Shown: positions 16,078-25,551, counted from the stretch's first letter. The stretch is 64,000 nucleotides of DNA from Bosea sp. RAC05 (GCF_001713455.1 NZ_CP016464.1:3396001-3460000); one strand, 5' to 3'. Numbers and translations are program-made. Notes: generated by a model not told the origin, from the letters alone.

Positions 16078-17363
16078 GGCGCAGCCTCTCCCGGCGGTCG
16101 CGCGAGCCGCGCGAACAGACGCCGCGCGCCACTGGCGAGGCCAAGCAGCACCGCGCCCGCGACCAGGAAGAACAGCGACTGGTCGAGCAGCGTGCCGATC
16201 GTCTGCCAGAGCAGGATCAGGATCGCGAGGCCGAACAGGCCGGAACCCGCCAGCGTCAGACGGCGCACCCCGCCGGACACGCCCGCGATGACGAGCGCGA
16301 TCGCCGACGCCAGCACGAGGCTCGCCACCACGACCTTGCCGGGCAGGCCGACCGCAAGCCCGCTCCAGAACACCAGCGGCACGACGAGGCCGAAGATCAG
16401 CGCCAGCGCCAGCGGCCAGGCGAAGCGCCGGTCGCGCGCAAGCCAGGCACAGGCAGCGATCGCAGCGAGCGCCGCGGCATAAGCCGCATAGTTCGCCCAG
16501 GAGGCACGCCCGGCGCGCGAACCATGCAGGTCGAGGATGCGGATCAGTTCGAAATCGAGCATCACCACGAAGCCGAGCAGCCCCCAGGGCAGGCAGCAGC
16601 CAAGCAGGGCGAGTCCGCCGCGGTCGAGCGCCATGGCGCCGAGCGCGACGAAGGCGGCCGAGATTGCCAGACCATAGGCAAGCAGGCCGTAGTCGAAGGC
16701 GCGGCCGAACCAGTCGCCCGGCACCATCACCAGCCAGAACCCCAGCGCGAGCACGGCGAGGTGATGAACGAGGCGGTTCTGCCGCCCCCAGGCCAGCCAC
16801 AGCGCCGGCAGGTAGATCAGGAAGAACGGCAGGTGGATGGCGCCCTGGCTCTCATGCCAGCGCCCGCCGCTCCAGGCGCACAGCGCGACGAAGGTCACCA
16901 CCAGCGCGCCGTTGGACCCCATCAGAAAGGCGACGGCGAGCCCGCCCAGCGCCACCATCAACGCGCCCGCCGGCCAGTCGGCCGGCAGATGGTACATCTG
17001 CCCGATCAGCGCGATCCCGGCCCCGAAGATCAGCACGGCGCAGGTCGCAGCCGCATCGGCGCCGGCAGCGGAACCCCGGCGCTCCAGCCGCGCGGCCATG
17101 CCCAGCGCACCGACGACACCGGCCAGGATCATCGCGAGCTTCAGGAGCCGCGGCATCGCCTCCCAGTTGGCGGCGACGAAGGCGGAGACGCTGGCGGCGA
17201 TCAAGAGCCCGCCGAACAGGCCCAGCAGCGCCGGCAGCCGGAAGCCGCCCTCCGTGGCGAGCGAGCGGCGGATGGCGCCGGCGGACTCCGCCGTCAGCAG
17301 CCCCTCACCGACCCAGCGCGTCAGATCGGCTTCGAGCCGCTTGCGATAGGACCCCGTCAGCAT
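16074..17363 (-). CDS. DUF2157 domain-containing membrane protein
   Basis: 429 residues. The cytoplasmic N-terminus (YRKRLEADLTRWVGEGLLTA) is the typical DUF2157 helix-turn region, followed by about twelve hydrophobic helices beginning LPALLGLFGGLLIAASVSAF. The frame opens three codons earlier at a TTG, but the ATG at 17363 is the better start. It is coupled to the GDYXXLXY gene. No biochemical role is known for the family. Confidence 0.88.
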   Translation of the reverse strand: MLTGSYRKRLEADLTRWVGEGLLTAESAGAIRRSLATEGGFRLPALLGLFGGLLIAASVSAFVAANWEAMPRLLKLAMILAGVVGALGMAARLERRGSAAGADAAATCAVLIFGAGIALIGQMYHLPADWPAGALMVALGGLAVAFLMGSNGALVVTFVALCAWSGGRWHESQGAIHLPFFLIYLPALWLAWGRQNRLVHHLAVLALGFWLVMVPGDWFGRAFDYGLLAYGLAISAAFVALGAMALDRGGLALLGCCLPWGLLGFVVMLDFELIRILDLHGSRAGRASWANYAAYAAALAAIAACAWLARDRRFAWPLALALIFGLVVPLVFWSGLAVGLPGKVVVASLVLASAIALVIAGVSGGVRRLTLAGSGLFGLAILILLWQTIGTLLDQSLFFLVAGAVLLGLASGARRLFARLARPPGEAAP

Positions 17364-17412
17364 GGCCGGCAATCTGGCATGGGGGACTGGCGGTTGGCGA
17401 GGGGGCGCCGGC

Positions 17413-17498
17413 CGTCATTGCGAGCGCAGCGAAGCAATCCAGTCGACCTGCCGCGCGGGCCTCTGGATTGCTTCGTCGCTACGCTCCTCGCAATGACG
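17413..17498. repeat. Dispersed palindromic repeat, copy 1
   Basis: An 86-base element of two long inverted arms: CGTCATTGCGAGCG... with GAAGCAATCCAG on the left, and CTGGATTGCTTCGTCGC... with CTCGCAATGACG on the right, joined by a ~20-base spacer. A second copy is at 51994-52083. The right arm abuts the thrS stop codon (17500), where it may act as a hairpin that protects or terminates the thrS transcript. Elements of this REP/BIME-like kind are widespread in alphaproteobacterial genomes. Confidence 0.85.
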
Positions 17499-17499
17499 A

Positions 17500-19509
17500 T
17501 CAGCCCGCAGCCTTCGCCGCGCGCGCCGCCTTCACCCGCTTCAGGTCCGGCGGCGTCGCCTCGTCCAGCATCGCCTCCAGCATGGCGTCGAGGCTCATCA
17601 CCGTCTGCGCCTGGCTGCCGAGGCGGCGCACGGTGACCGTGCGCTCCTCCGCCTCGCGCTTGCCGACGGCCAGGATCACCGGGACCTTCGCCAGCGAGTG
17701 CTCGCGCACCTTGTAGGAGATCTTCTCATTACGCAGGTCGGCGCGGGCCCGCAGGCCGGCCGAGAGGCAGGCCATGGTCACGTCCTCGGCATAGGCATCC
17801 GCCTCGGAGGTGATCGGGCAGACCAGGATCTGCTCGGGCGCCAGCCAGAGCGGGAAATGCCCGGCGAAGTTCTCGATCAGGATGCCGGTGAAGCGCTCCA
17901 GCGAACCGCAGATCGCGCGGTGGACCATCACCGGCTGCTTCTTCTCGCCATCGGCACCGATATAGAAGGCGCCGAACCGCTCGGGCAGGTTGAAATCGAC
18001 CTGCGTCGTGCCGCACTGCCAGTCGCGGCCGATGGCGTCCCGCAGGACGTACTCGAACTTCGGCCCGTAGAAGGCGCCCTCGCCCGGATTGATCTCGGTC
18101 TTGATCCGCCCGCCCGACTGCGCCGCGATCTCGATCAGGACGCGGTTCATCACATCCTCGGCATGGTCCCAGAGCGCGTCCGAGCCGACGCGCTTCTCCG
18201 GCCGTGTCGAGAGCTTGATGACGAGGTCGTCGGTGAAGCCGAAATCCTCGTAGACCGACAGGATCAGGTCGTTGATCTTCAGGCACTCGGCCGCGAGCTG
18301 GTCCTCGGTGCAGAAGATGTGCGCGTCGTCCTGCGTGAAGCCGCGCACGCGCATCAGCCCGTGCAGCGCGCCCGAGGGTTCGTAGCGATGCACCGCGCCG
18401 AATTCCGCCAGCCGGATCGGCAGATCGCGGTAGCTCTTCAGACCGTGCTTGAAGATCTGCACATGGCCGGGGCAGTTCATCGGCTTCAGCGCGAAGACCT
18501 TCTGGTCCTTCGTCGCGTCGTTGGGGTTCTCGAAGGCCGAGGCCGACTTCACCGCGAACATGTTGTCCTGGTACCAGCCCCAGTGGCCCGACGTCTCCCA
18601 GAGCGACTTGTCGAGGATCTGCGGCGCGTTGACCTCCTCGTAGTCGGCGGCGAGCCGGCGACGCATATAGGTCAGGATCTCCTGGAACAGCCGCCAGCCC
18701 TTGGAGTGCCAGAAGACGACGCCCGGCCCCTCCTCCTGGAAGTGGAACAGGTTCATCTCGCGGCCGAGCTTGCGGTGGTCGCGCTTCTCCGCCTCCTCGA
18801 TCTGGTGCAGATGGGCGTCGAGTTGTTCCTGCTTGGCGAAGGCCGTGCCGTAGATGCGGGTCAGCATGGCGTTGTTGCTGTCGCCGCGCCAATAGGCGCC
18901 GGCCACCTTCATCAGCTTGAAGGCGGTGCCGACCTTGCCCACCGAGGTCATGTGCGGGCCGCGGCAGAGATCGATCCACTCGCCCTGCGCATACATCTTC
19001 AGCGTCTGGTCTTCAGGGATCGCATCGACGAGCTCGACCTTGTAGGCCTCGCCCTTCGCCGCGAAGAACGCCTTGGCCTTGTCGCGGCTCCACTCGTCCT
19101 TGGTGAAGGGCGCGTCCTTGGCGATGATCTCGCGCATCTTCTTCTCGATGACCGGCAGGTCGTCGGGCGTGAAGGGCTCGTTGCGGGCGAAGTCGTAGAA
19201 GAAGCCGCCCTCGATCACCGGGCCGATCGTCACCTGCGTGCCGGGCCAGAGCGCCTGCACGGCTTCGGCGAGCACATGCGCGCAGTCGTGCCGGATCAGT
19301 TCGAGCGCACGTGGGTCCTCGCGCGTCAGGAACTCGATCTTCGAGTCCTTGCCGATCGGATCGCCGAGATCGACGACGACGCCGTCGATGGCCATGGCGA
19401 CAGTGCGCTTGAGGAGAGAGGGAGAGATGCCGCCGGCAATCTCCTTGCCGGTGATGCCGGAGGGAAATTCGCGCTTTGCGCCATCGGGAAAGGTCAGGGA
19501 GATCGTCAT
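17500..19509 (-). CDS. thrS: Threonyl-tRNA synthetase
   Basis: 669 residues. It charges tRNA-Thr with threonine in the cytoplasm. Domains in order are: TGS domain ([18 protein letters not shown]), editing/SAD domain ([19 protein letters not shown]), class II catalytic core with [10 protein letters not shown] (zinc ligand Cys) and [20 protein letters not shown] (motif 2), and a C-terminal anticodon-binding domain. The ATG at 19509 is the family start; the open frame upstream is not homologous. The stop lies next to the palindromic repeat. The length matches the family. Confidence 0.98.
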   Translation of the reverse strand: MTISLTFPDGAKREFPSGITGKEIAGGISPSLLKRTVAMAIDGVVVDLGDPIGKDSKIEFLTREDPRALELIRHDCAHVLAEAVQALWPGTQVTIGPVIEGGFFYDFARNEPFTPDDLPVIEKKMREIIAKDAPFTKDEWSRDKAKAFFAAKGEAYKVELVDAIPEDQTLKMYAQGEWIDLCRGPHMTSVGKVGTAFKLMKVAGAYWRGDSNNAMLTRIYGTAFAKQEQLDAHLHQIEEAEKRDHRKLGREMNLFHFQEEGPGVVFWHSKGWRLFQEILTYMRRRLAADYEEVNAPQILDKSLWETSGHWGWYQDNMFAVKSASAFENPNDATKDQKVFALKPMNCPGHVQIFKHGLKSYRDLPIRLAEFGAVHRYEPSGALHGLMRVRGFTQDDAHIFCTEDQLAAECLKINDLILSVYEDFGFTDDLVIKLSTRPEKRVGSDALWDHAEDVMNRVLIEIAAQSGGRIKTEINPGEGAFYGPKFEYVLRDAIGRDWQCGTTQVDFNLPERFGAFYIGADGEKKQPVMVHRAICGSLERFTGILIENFAGHFPLWLAPEQILVCPITSEADAYAEDVTMACLSAGLRARADLRNEKISYKVREHSLAKVPVILAVGKREAEERTVTVRRLGSQAQTVMSLDAMLEAMLDEATPPDLKRVKAARAAKAAG

Positions 19510-19806
19510 CGATCGTCGCTCCTGCTCACTCGGGGATACGAACCCCGTAAGACAAGGCCGGATACTGGGAAGAGCTGGACCAGGGCTGGACCGGCGCGGC
19601 GCTGTCCGTATCCGGGGGAGGACAGCGCCGGGAACGCCCCGCCTATACGAGCGCGCAGTGGCAGGCAATCGGGACGGCCACCGAAAACGCCGAGGGCGCG
19701 CGAGCGGCACCTGTCCGTTTCGTCATGATCCGCCCACCGGCCGGCAAAGCGCGATCCGCACAATCGCCGTGGTTGCGCCACCGCCTCGCCACAGGGAGAT
19801 CCCGCC

Positions 19807-20049
19807 ATGCCGCCCCTCCGCGCCGCCCTTTGCGCCGCCCTCGCCAGCCTCGTCCTCACCACCGCCGCCGCGCCATCGCAGGCGCAGGACCGCAACGCGA
19901 TGCGTGAGGCCTGCGGGCCGGACGCCGCCCGCCTCTGCCCCGGCGTGAAGCCGGGCGGCGGCCGCATCCTCGCCTGCTTCAAGGAGAAGGCGGCCGATCT
20001 GTCGCCGGGCTGCCGGAGCGCCCTGCAGCAGGCCCAGGCCCAGCGCTGA
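19807..20049 (+). CDS. Small exported cysteine-rich-repeat protein
   Basis: 80 residues: a signal peptide (AALCAALASLVLTTAAAPSQ, cut after AQA) and one module with four cysteines in the order ACGPDAARLCPGV, GGGRILACFKEK, LSPGCRSAL. This is one copy of the Cys-rich repeat first known from eukaryotic Golgi glycoprotein 1 and common as short periplasmic proteins in alphaproteobacteria. The function is unknown. Its 3' end overlaps the convergent yidD gene by about 70 bases. Confidence 0.78.
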   Translation: MPPLRAALCAALASLVLTTAAAPSQAQDRNAMREACGPDAARLCPGVKPGGGRILACFKEKAADLSPGCRSALQQAQAQR

Positions 20050-20431
20050 CCGCGCCGGCCTCGGCCCCGGCCTCCGCGTCCGGCTCCGCAGGCGGCGCGT
20101 TCACGCCGCGCCAGCGGCCATAGGACCAGGGCCGGTACCAGGCGGCATCGGGCGGCAGCTCCTCGCAGACGAGGTCGATGCCGCTCGTGCCGAGCGGGGT
20201 GCAGCGGCAGATCCGCGCCACCCCGACCCAGCCCCCGCGCCACAGGCCGAAACGCTGGATCGCCTCGTCGGTATAGGACGAGCAGCTCGGCCAGTGCCGG
20301 CAATGGCGCCCGATCAGCAGCGACAGGCTGAGCTGGTAGCCGCGGATCGCCCAGTGCGCGGCGCGCCGCGGCGCCAGCCTGACCGGAGCGGCCTGCGCGA
20401 AAAGACGTGACAAGCGCTGCTGCGATGCCAT
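19979..20431 (-). CDS. yidD: Membrane protein insertion efficiency factor YidD
   Basis: About 150 residues from the ATG at 20431. The core AIRGYQLSLSLLIGRHCRHW, PSCSSYTDEAIQRFGLWRGG and RICRCTPLGTSGID is YidD, a small peripheral protein at the inner membrane that assists YidC-mediated insertion. It is longer than the usual ~80 residues: an Ala/Glu/Pro-rich C-terminal tail of ~55 residues runs into the convergent Cys-rich gene. An ATG at 20467 would share bases with the divergent phosphatase start and is less likely. It is not next to rnpA/yidC as in many bacteria. Confidence 0.85.
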   Translation of the reverse strand: MASQQRLSRLFAQAAPVRLAPRRAAHWAIRGYQLSLSLLIGRHCRHWPSCSSYTDEAIQRFGLWRGGWVGVARICRCTPLGTSGIDLVCEELPPDAAWYRPWSYGRWRGVNAPPAEPDAEAGAEAGAVSAGPGPAAGRSGSPATDRPPSP

Positions 20432-20465
20432 TTCATCCCGCTCGTCATCCAAGCCGAGATTCGCC

Positions 20466-21212
20466 ATGCACCGCCCCGTTTCGCGACCCCGTTCCAATCG
20501 CCTGGGAGCCGCCGCGTTGGGGCTCGCGCTGGCGCTTCTGCTGGCACCGGCGCCGGCCGACGCCCAGCAGCGCACCAACCTGCTCTGGCTCGAACCCGGC
20601 AGGGTCGACCTCGCGACGCTGATCGGCCTGCCGCCGGCGATGAACTCGCCCGAGCAGAAGCGGGAATTCGACGAGGTTCTCCAGATCACCCTCGCCCGCA
20701 CGCCCGAGCGCGAGAAGGCGGCGATCGCCGACCAGTACCAGACGCTCGCGCGCTTCCTCGAGGGCGCCGACATCGCCTTCGCCGGCAACGAGCACCGCGA
20801 GGTCCGGCTGCTCTATCGCGAGGCGCAGATCGAGCTCGGCATCGTTCTGCTCGGCGTGCGCCGCCTGACGAACCGGCAGCGGCCCTTCACGGTCTGGAAC
20901 AAGGTGCGGGTCAAGCCCTGTCCGGGCGGACGGCCGGAAGGAACCTCCTTCCCGGCCGGCCATGCGGCGACCGCGGCGCTCTATGCCGAACTCCTGAGCA
21001 CGGCGGCGCCGGAAATGGCCGCCAAGCTCGAGGAGCGGGTCAAGGATTACGGCGAGAGCCGTCTCGTCTGCGGCTTCCATTATCGCAGCGACCTCGCGGC
21101 GGGGGACAAGGCTGGCCGCGCCGTCGCCAAGGCGCTGCTCGCCGACCGCGCCTTCAGGGCCCGCTTCGACGAGACCCGCGCCGAGACCCGGCTGGCGCTC
21201 GGCCTGAAGTGA
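20466..21212 (+). CDS. PAP2-family / class A non-specific acid phosphatase-like, exported
   Basis: 248 residues with a signal peptide (AAALGLALALLLAPAPADAQ). The three acid-phosphatase motifs are present in order: RRLTNRQRPF (motif 1), EGTSFPAGHAATA (motif 2, with the catalytic His) and SRLVCGFHYRSDLAAG (motif 3, His nucleophile and Asp). Motif 1 normally starts with Lys (K-x6-RP); here Arg takes that place. The protein should hydrolyse phosphomonoesters in the periplasm. It is divergent from yidD with a gap of only about 34 bases. Confidence 0.87.
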   Translation: MHRPVSRPRSNRLGAAALGLALALLLAPAPADAQQRTNLLWLEPGRVDLATLIGLPPAMNSPEQKREFDEVLQITLARTPEREKAAIADQYQTLARFLEGADIAFAGNEHREVRLLYREAQIELGIVLLGVRRLTNRQRPFTVWNKVRVKPCPGGRPEGTSFPAGHAATAALYAELLSTAAPEMAAKLEERVKDYGESRLVCGFHYRSDLAAGDKAGRAVAKALLADRAFRARFDETRAETRLALGLK

Positions 21213-21228
21213 GCCGGCGCGCCGCCGC

Positions 21229-21678
21229 TCACGCGACCGCGGCGGCCTGGCGCCGCTGCTCGATCTGGCCGATCGCCTCGACCACCGCATCGAAGGTCAG
21301 CATCGTCGAGGCGTGGCGCGCCTTGTAGTCGCGCACCGGCACCAGCACCGAGAGATCGGCCCATTTTCCCTCGGGCGGCTCGGCCTGGTCCTTGAGGATG
21401 GCGCGGGCCTGCTCGCGGACCCGGCGCAACTCGTCGGCCGTCGAGCCGATCACATGCCGCGCCATGATCGAGGACGAGGCCTGCCCGAGCGCGCAGGCCT
21501 TCACCTCGTGCCCGAAGCCGGTGACGACATCGCCCTCCATGGTGAGATCGACGGTCACGGTCGAGCCGCAGAGGCGCGAATGCGCCTTGGCCGTCGCGTC
21601 GGGCTGCGGGAGCCGGTCCAGCAGCGGGATGTTCGCGGCGAGTTCGAGGATGCGCTTGTTGTAGACGTCGCTCAACAT
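21229..21678 (-). CDS. NifU/IscU-like iron-sulfur scaffold protein
   Basis: 149 residues from the ATG at 21678 (GGAGAG upstream). It has the scaffold fold MLSDVYNKRILELAANIPL, the first Cys in HSRLCGSTVTV and the second in KACALGQASSSIMARHVIG. The third Cys ligand of SufU/IscU proteins, usually in an AR(x)2C segment near the C-terminus, is replaced here (YKARHASTMLTF). It is divergent from folE, an arrangement I recall in other Hyphomicrobiales. Whether it still assembles Fe-S clusters is uncertain. Confidence 0.85.
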   Translation of the reverse strand: MLSDVYNKRILELAANIPLLDRLPQPDATAKAHSRLCGSTVTVDLTMEGDVVTGFGHEVKACALGQASSSIMARHVIGSTADELRRVREQARAILKDQAEPPEGKWADLSVLVPVRDYKARHASTMLTFDAVVEAIGQIEQRRQAAAVA

Positions 21679-21863
21679 ATCGTGCTCTCCACCGGCTCTG
21701 GAGTGACCGGCGCCCGACCCCAATATAGGGTTCATGCTCGCTCAGTGGGAGAGCATCCACGGTCGCGCCCCGCCCTCGCGAAAAAAAGCGCGTCGTCGTG
21801 CCGGCCGCGTGGTCCAACCGGGATCGCGCGACGTATCAGGACCACCAAAACGGGAGGCGCCAC

Positions 21864-22505
21864 ATGAACCCTGTGGTTAAGTCCTTGTCGGTCGAGCGGG
21901 CTCTGGGGCCCTCCGCGGACAAGTTTCTGATCAAGCAGCCGACGCAGGAACAGGCGGAGGAGGCCGTGCGGACCCTCCTTCTCTGGGCCGGGGATGACCC
22001 GTCCCGCGAAGGTCTCCAGGACACGCCGCGGCGCGTGGCCAAGGCCTATAAGGAATTCTACAAGGGCTATGAGGAGGATGCGGCCGAGATTCTCGACCGG
22101 GTCTTCGAGGAGGTCGAGGGCTATCGCGACATGGTTCTCGTGCGCGACATCCCCTTCTATTCCCATTGCGAGCACCACATGGTGCCCTTCGTCGGCAAGG
22201 CCCATATCGGCTACTACCCGGCCAAGGGCGTCGTCGGCCTGTCCAAGCTCGCCCGCGTCGTCGATGTCTATGCGCGCCGGCTGCAGACGCAGGAAACGAT
22301 GACGGCCCAGATCGCGGATGTGATCGACCGCGTGCTCGCTCCGCGCGGCGTCGCCGTCCTGATCGAGGCCGAGCACATGTGCATGTCGATGCGCGGCGTG
22401 CAGAAGCAGGGCTCCTCGACCATGACGACCCGCTACACCGGCCTGTTCAACGAACCGTCCGAGCAGGTGCGCTTCTTCACCATGGTGAAGTCGCCGGGCC
22501 TCTGA
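21864..22505 (+). CDS. folE: GTP cyclohydrolase I
   Basis: 213 residues. It converts GTP to 7,8-dihydroneopterin triphosphate, the first step of folate (and queuosine) synthesis. The zinc ligands are visible in [20 protein letters not shown] and [17 protein letters not shown], and [19 protein letters not shown] is the usual N-terminal helix pair. GGGAGG precedes the ATG at 21864. hisI follows 57 bases downstream on the same strand and may be co-transcribed. Confidence 0.97.
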   Translation: MNPVVKSLSVERALGPSADKFLIKQPTQEQAEEAVRTLLLWAGDDPSREGLQDTPRRVAKAYKEFYKGYEEDAAEILDRVFEEVEGYRDMVLVRDIPFYSHCEHHMVPFVGKAHIGYYPAKGVVGLSKLARVVDVYARRLQTQETMTAQIADVIDRVLAPRGVAVLIEAEHMCMSMRGVQKQGSSTMTTRYTGLFNEPSEQVRFFTMVKSPGL

Positions 22506-22562
22506 GGCGGGGCTCTTTGCGATTGGCCCGCGCCGCGGGCGGCTCTACAAGGGCGCATCCTC

Positions 22563-23000
22563 ATGGATGCGCCCTCTTTCGTTCCGGAGCCCGGCATGCC
22601 GCCCTTCCCCGCCGCCCCCGACAAGCAGGCCCTCGAGGAGGGCACCACCTTCGCCCCGCGCTTCGACGCCAATGGGCTCGTGACCTGCGTCACCACCGAT
22701 GCGGCCACCGGCGAGCTGCTCATGGTCGCCCATATGAACGCGCAGGCGCTGGCCCGTTCGATCGAGACCGGCGAGGCCTGGTACTGGTCGCGCTCGCGCG
22801 GCGAGCTCTGGCACAAGGGCGCGACCTCCGGCCAGGTCCAGACCATCGTCGAGATGCGGGTCGATTGCGACCAGGACGCGCTCTGGCTGAAGGTCCAGGT
22901 CGCCGGCGATGGCGGCTGCTGCCACACCGGGCGCCGCTCCTGCTTCTACCGGGTGCAGCCGCTGCGCGAACAGGCCGACGCCCCGCTGCGCTTCGTCTGA
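22563..23000 (+). CDS. hisI: Phosphoribosyl-AMP cyclohydrolase
   Basis: 145 residues. It opens the purine ring of phosphoribosyl-AMP, step 3 of histidine synthesis. Diagnostic segments are [35 protein letters not shown], the metal-binding [11 protein letters not shown] and the Cys-rich end [14 protein letters not shown]. It is the single-domain form, with no HisE domain fused. The ATG at 22563 is used here; an ATG eleven codons in (22596) also has a possible ribosome site. Confidence 0.96.
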   Translation: MDAPSFVPEPGMPPFPAAPDKQALEEGTTFAPRFDANGLVTCVTTDAATGELLMVAHMNAQALARSIETGEAWYWSRSRGELWHKGATSGQVQTIVEMRVDCDQDALWLKVQVAGDGGCCHTGRRSCFYRVQPLREQADAPLRFV

Positions 23001-23150
23001 GCCCTCGCTCCCGAACCGGCGCCTGCCCCGCGGCGGGTGACGGTCGCGTGCTGCGCCGCCGGGATCGCGCCGCCGTCACGCGGCGGACACGAAGCACTGG
23101 CAGGCGATTTGCCTCACCGTCGCCGGGGCGAGGGTGGAGGGATTCGACCC

Positions 23151-24122
23151 ATGAACGATGCCAGCATGCCGAAGGCCGGTCCCAACGGCCGGCCGAAGAT
23201 CGGCCTCGCGCTCGGGGGCGGCGCCGCGCGCGGCTGGGCCCATATCGGCGTGCTGCAGGTCCTGACCGAGGCGGGGCTGCAGCCGGACGTGATCGCCGGC
23301 ACCTCGATCGGCGCGGTCGTCGGCGGCTGCTTCGCCGCCGGCAAGCTGCCCGAACTCACCGACTTCGCCACGGGCCTGACCAAGCGCCGGGTCGTCGGCC
23401 TGATGGATTTTCACATCGGTGGCGCCGGGCTGATCGGCGGCGGGCGCCTCAGGCGTCTCCTGGAGCGCGACCTCTCGGGCCTGCGCATCGAGGGTCTGTC
23501 GACCCGCTTCGTCGCGATCGCCACCGAACTCGGCACCGGCCACGAGATCTGGCTGACGCAGGGCACGCTGGTCGACGCGCTCGGGGCCTCCTATGCCCTG
23601 CCCGGCGTCTTCGATCCGGTGAAGCTCGGCGGCCGCTGGCTGATGGACGGGGCGCTGGTCAATCCCGTCCCGGTGACGGCCGCCCGCGCGCTCGGCGCCG
23701 ACATCGTGATCTGCGTCAACCTGAACAGCGATCTCGCCGGCCGTGGCACGATCATCCAGCAGCACAGCGCCGATCCGGATCCGGCGATCGTGCCCGAACT
23801 CGACGTCCGGCCGACCTCGCGCTGGCTCGGCGGCATCACCGGCGCCGCCAGGCGGGTGCGCGGGCTCGTCGGCCGCCAGAGCGAGGCCCGGCCGGGACTC
23901 GCCGGCGTGATGATCGACGCCTTCAACATCACGCAGGACCGGATCTCGCGCTCGCGCCTGGCGGGCGATCCGCCCGACGTCATGGTCGGCCCGAAGCTCG
24001 GCCGCACCGGCCTGTTCGATTTCCACCGCGCGCAGGAGACGATCGAACTCGGCCGGCAGGCCACGCTGCGCTGCCTCGACGACATCGAGACGGCCATCGC
24101 CGGCAGCCGTCTCTCGCCCTGA
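23151..24122 (+). CDS. Patatin-like phospholipase, RssA-type
   Basis: 323 residues. It has the patatin oxyanion loop LALGGGAARGWAHIG, the nucleophile elbow GTSIG (Ser of the Ser-Asp dyad) and the Asp in WLMDGALVNPVPV. It is a soluble serine lipase/esterase of the RssA/YchK group with an extra C-terminal region. The ATG at 23151 has GGTGGAGGG upstream; the frame is open further upstream without similarity. The physiological lipid substrate is unknown. Confidence 0.92.
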   Translation: MNDASMPKAGPNGRPKIGLALGGGAARGWAHIGVLQVLTEAGLQPDVIAGTSIGAVVGGCFAAGKLPELTDFATGLTKRRVVGLMDFHIGGAGLIGGGRLRRLLERDLSGLRIEGLSTRFVAIATELGTGHEIWLTQGTLVDALGASYALPGVFDPVKLGGRWLMDGALVNPVPVTAARALGADIVICVNLNSDLAGRGTIIQQHSADPDPAIVPELDVRPTSRWLGGITGAARRVRGLVGRQSEARPGLAGVMIDAFNITQDRISRSRLAGDPPDVMVGPKLGRTGLFDFHRAQETIELGRQATLRCLDDIETAIAGSRLSP

Positions 24123-24135
24123 GGCGCGGGCCCGC

Positions 24136-24567
24136 TCAGGCCATGGCGATGTAGTCGCGCATCGCCCGGCTCTCGGCCTCGATCGCCGCGACGCGGTGCT
24201 TGACCACGTCGCCGATCGAGACGAGGCCGACGACGCGGCCGGCCTCCACCACCGGCACATGCCGGAAACGGCCCGAGGTCATGATCTCCATCAGCTCGTC
24301 GACGCTGGTCTGGACCCGGCAGGTCACGACCTTGGCGGTCATCGCCCGCGACACCGGGCTGTCGAGCGCGGCCGCCCCGCTCTCCCCGAGCGCGCGGATG
24401 ATGTCGCGCTCGGACAGGATGCCGACGAGCGCCCCGTCCGCGCCCATCACCACGACCGCGCCAATCCGCTTCTCGCTCAGTGTCTTCACGGCCTCGCCCA
24501 GCGTGCGATGCGGCTGGACCGAGATGACCTCGCGTCCCTTGTCCCCCAGAAGCTGCTCGACATTCAT
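24136..24567 (-). CDS. CBS-domain pair protein
   Basis: 143 residues, two CBS domains and little else. The first spans VISVQPHRTLGEAVKTLSE to VGILSERDIIRAL, and the second runs from MTAKVVTCRVQTSVDELMEI to VGLVSIGDVVKHR. CBS pairs bind adenosyl nucleotides and act as energy or stress sensors. Stand-alone proteins of this size are common in alphaproteobacteria, with unknown targets. A near-perfect AAGGAGG sets the ATG at 24567. Confidence 0.92.
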   Translation of the reverse strand: MNVEQLLGDKGREVISVQPHRTLGEAVKTLSEKRIGAVVVMGADGALVGILSERDIIRALGESGAAALDSPVSRAMTAKVVTCRVQTSVDELMEIMTSGRFRHVPVVEAGRVVGLVSIGDVVKHRVAAIEAESRAMRDYIAMA

Positions 24568-24729
24568 GGCGTCGTCCTCCTTGCGGTGGCGCCGTTGCCC
24601 GGCGCGCGGATTCGTCCTGTTCCCGCCATCCGGGCCGAACCCAACCACCCGGCAGGACCGCGGGAACGCTGCGAAGACCGGGAGTGTGGGCGAAGACTCA
24701 GGCGCAGGCAAGGCGAGCGCGGGGCCGGT

Positions 24730-25551
24730 TCAGCGCCGCGTGGCGCCCCGGTCGAACAGGGGAAACAGCAGGAGTCCGACGAGGAAACCGCCGATATGGG
24801 CCTCCCAGGCGATGCTGGTCTCCTCCCCCAGGATCGGCACCAGGCCCGACCCGAACAGGATGTTCGTCGCGAACCAGATGACGATGAAGAGCATCGCGCG
24901 CGAATTGCGCCAGAGCTCGCCCAGGGGTTCGGCGGGTATCGCCCGCACCACCGCATCGTCGGCCAGAGAACCGAAGCGCAGGCCCGGCGCGAAGACGAAG
25001 CGGATCGCCGCCGCCGTCGCCCCCGACACCGCCGCCGAAGCGCCGACCAGCGGCAGCACGTCGAGATCGCGTGCGAACCAGTGCAGCAGCGCGCCGCCGA
25101 TCGTCGACAGGCCCATCAGGCTGAGGAAGCGGCCGCTCCCGAGCCGGCGCGCCACCGGGCTGCCGAAGGCCGCGAGCCAGACGACATTGGTGATCAGATG
25201 CACCCAGGACCCGTGCAGCAGGCCGTAGGTCAGCAGGTTCCAGAGCCTCGGCCCGCCATCGGCCAGCAGCAGCCGCACCAGTTGCAGCCGGTCGGCCACA
25301 TTCTGCCCCGCCGACGAACTCGCCACGGCCGAGACCATCTCCTCGAGGCGCTCGGGCGCGAGCCAGAGGCTCAGCCGGGCGGGAACGAAGGCGAACCAGG
25401 AGAGAAGGACGTAGTCGTCATAGGCCGACAGCAGTTCCCGCCCGCCCTGGATCAGGGCGAGAACAGCGGTCAGCCAGACGATGACGGCCGGGAGATTGAG
25501 GATCGGCTCGCGCTGGACGGGGGCGGGATGGCCGGGAGCAGGATGGGACAT
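24730..25551 (-). CDS. Rhomboid-family intramembrane serine protease
   Basis: 273 residues, about six membrane helices. The catalytic Ser lies in VGASAAVSGATAA and the His in AHIGGFLVGLLL, the dyad of rhomboids. LLTYGLLHGSWVHLITNVVW is the helix 2 region with the oxyanion-stabilising His and Asn. It should cleave membrane proteins within the bilayer. The ATG at 25551 fits; the open frame upstream holds a terminator and a non-coding stretch. Confidence 0.9.
   Translation of the reverse strand: MSHPAPGHPAPVQREPILNLPAVIVWLTAVLALIQGGRELLSAYDDYVLLSWFAFVPARLSLWLAPERLEEMVSAVASSSAGQNVADRLQLVRLLLADGGPRLWNLLTYGLLHGSWVHLITNVVWLAAFGSPVARRLGSGRFLSLMGLSTIGGALLHWFARDLDVLPLVGASAAVSGATAAAIRFVFAPGLRFGSLADDAVVRAIPAEPLGELWRNSRAMLFIVIWFATNILFGSGLVPILGEETSIAWEAHIGGFLVGLLLFPLFDRGATRR

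Noticed and set aside
19531..19547. Hairpin in the thrS leader that on the minus strand looks like a tRNA T arm (CGGGG-TTCGTAT-CCCCG)
   Set aside because: The loop has T where the invariant A58 should be, there is no acceptor or anticodon arm beside it, and known thrS autoregulation uses an anticodon-arm mimic. Probably chance.
20431..20467. YidD starting at the ATG at 20467, sharing bases with the divergent phosphatase ATG
   Set aside because: The extra 12 residues (MANLGLDDERDE) are not part of the family; the ATG at 20431 gives the usual N-terminus and leaves space for the divergent ribosome sites.
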